Assembly (NCBI GenBank): GCA_045605385.1
Contig: JAZUPW010000063.1
Location: 1 to 6,929, forward strand
DNA length: 6,929 nt
Source of the DNA: SIG607 sp045605385
Lineage (GTDB): Bacteria; Bacillota; Clostridia; Oscillospirales; Acutalibacteraceae
Direction: 5' to 3'
This document shows positions 6,159-6,929 of this stretch, piece after piece. The notes beneath the pieces are model-generated. The model was not told the DNA's origin. It saw only the letters and a program-made list of their open reading frames with translations, and searched no databases. A program made the position numbers and the translations under genes. Every line of letters begins with the position of its first letter. Positions within the stretch are counted from its first letter, which is position 1.

Positions 6159-6929
6159 ATGTCTTGTAAAAAATATCTTGGCAGTATGATAGACTGCTCA
6201 AGAAATGCAGTTATGACAGTAAAGAGCGTTAAGCAGTACATAGATCTTCTTGCAAAAATGGGCTATAATATGCTAATGCTTTATACCGAAGATACTTACG
6301 AAGTAGAGGTTTATCCTTATTTTGGTTATCTTCGCGGCAGATATTCCAAAGCAGAATTAAAAGAAATTGTTGCTTACGGTGAAGAAAAGGGAATAGAACT
6401 TATTCCTTGTATTCAAACTTTGGGGCACTTAAATACTATTTTCCGTTGGAAAGCGCATTCGCATCTTCGCGATACGGGCGGTGTACTCTTAGCCGAAGAA
6501 GAGGAAACCTATAAATTCATAGATTCTATGCTTAAAACCGTTAAGGAATGCTTTAAATCTAAAAAGATACATATAGGTATGGATGAAGCTTACGATATCG
6601 GTATGGGCAAGTATCTTAAAAAACACGGCTTTACTGATAAGTTTGAAATTCTTAAAAAGCACTTAGCTAAAGTTAATGAAATGGTAAAGGAATATGATCT
6701 TGAACCGCTTATGTGGAGTGATATGTTCTTTGCTATTGTTAATAACGATAACTATTATGCTTATAGCAATCCCGATATAATTACTCCCGAAATTGCCGCG
6801 CTTGTGCCTGAAAACGTTGAGCTTGTTTACTGGGATTATTTCACCTTTGGCAAGAGTCTTAGCGATAATATGATAAAAGCGCATAAGCATTTTAATAATC
6901 CTTTGTGGTTTGCAGGCGGTGTTCAAAGC
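6159..6929 (+). CDS. Family 20 beta-N-acetylhexosaminidase-like glycosidase, second paralogue (3' partial)
   Basis: The frame is open from ATG 6159 to the window end (257 codons seen). The start is 12 nt after the previous stop with an AGGTG site (6149-6153) 5 nt before it, so the two genes form one transcript. It aligns without gaps to the first GH20 protein, about two thirds identical by hand count, with the catalytic pair at the same positions (HIGMDEA, Asp142-Glu143) and the same GH20 strands (IPCIQTLGHL, LMWSDMFFA, LVYWDYF, LWFAGG). The first 100 residues are about 80 percent identical and much of the DNA is near-identical, pointing to tandem duplication. Differences gather at residues 101-116 and 193-210, loops between barrel strands that may shape the substrate pocket, so the pair could differ in linkage or sugar. 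The C-terminal domain is outside the window. Confidence 0.9.
   Translation, partial: MSCKKYLGSMIDCSRNAVMTVKSVKQYIDLLAKMGYNMLMLYTEDTYEVEVYPYFGYLRGRYSKAELKEIVAYGEEKGIELIPCIQTLGHLNTIFRWKAHSHLRDTGGVLLAEEEETYKFIDSMLKTVKECFKSKKIHIGMDEAYDIGMGKYLKKHGFTDKFEILKKHLAKVNEMVKEYDLEPLMWSDMFFAIVNNDNYYAYSNPDIITPEIAALVPENVELVYWDYFTFGKSLSDNMIKAHKHFNNPLWFAGGVQS

Overview
The window is AT-rich bacterial DNA. It looks like an uncultured gut or rumen Clostridia-type Firmicute (Oscillospiraceae/Ruminococcaceae-like). The grounds are a type I dockerin, strong AGGAG-type ribosome binding sites, sigma-A-like promoters and cytoplasmic oligosaccharide-degrading enzymes. This assignment is by gene content and feel; there is no rRNA or marker gene to confirm it.

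Layout: (1) bases 2-2644, plus strand: the C-terminal part of a large secreted modular protein whose 5' end lies outside the window. Its modules are the end of a jelly-roll-like domain, a CBM4/9-like carbohydrate-binding module, a helical linker, a five-bladed beta-propeller of the GH32/GH43-like type, a beta-sandwich and a type I dockerin. A strong hairpin terminator follows and serves both converging transcription units. (2) 2696-2993, minus strand: a decayed remnant of a nucleoside hydrolase-like gene, truncated at its N-terminus and internally deleted and frameshifted. (3) 2993-4222, minus strand: a ribokinase-like PfkB sugar kinase with an AraC-type DNA-binding domain fused to its C-terminus. 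(4) 4223-4520: a divergent regulatory region with a promoter on each side and an 11-bp perfect inverted repeat between them. (5) 4521-6146 and 6159-end, plus strand: two tandem paralogous cytoplasmic GH20 beta-N-acetylhexosaminidase-like enzymes, 12 nt apart, about two thirds identical; the second is cut by the window end.

How the parts may work together (inference): a dockerin-bearing enzyme works on an extracellular glycan, imported oligosaccharides are trimmed by the signal-less GH20 enzymes, and the divergently transcribed kinase-regulator phosphorylates a sugar and may also control the divergent genes by binding the inverted repeat. The kinase-AraC fusion with a symmetrical operator-like repeat between it and the GH20 operon is the most interesting element here. 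The nucleoside hydrolase remnant suggests the kinase once worked, or still works, in nucleoside/ribose salvage.
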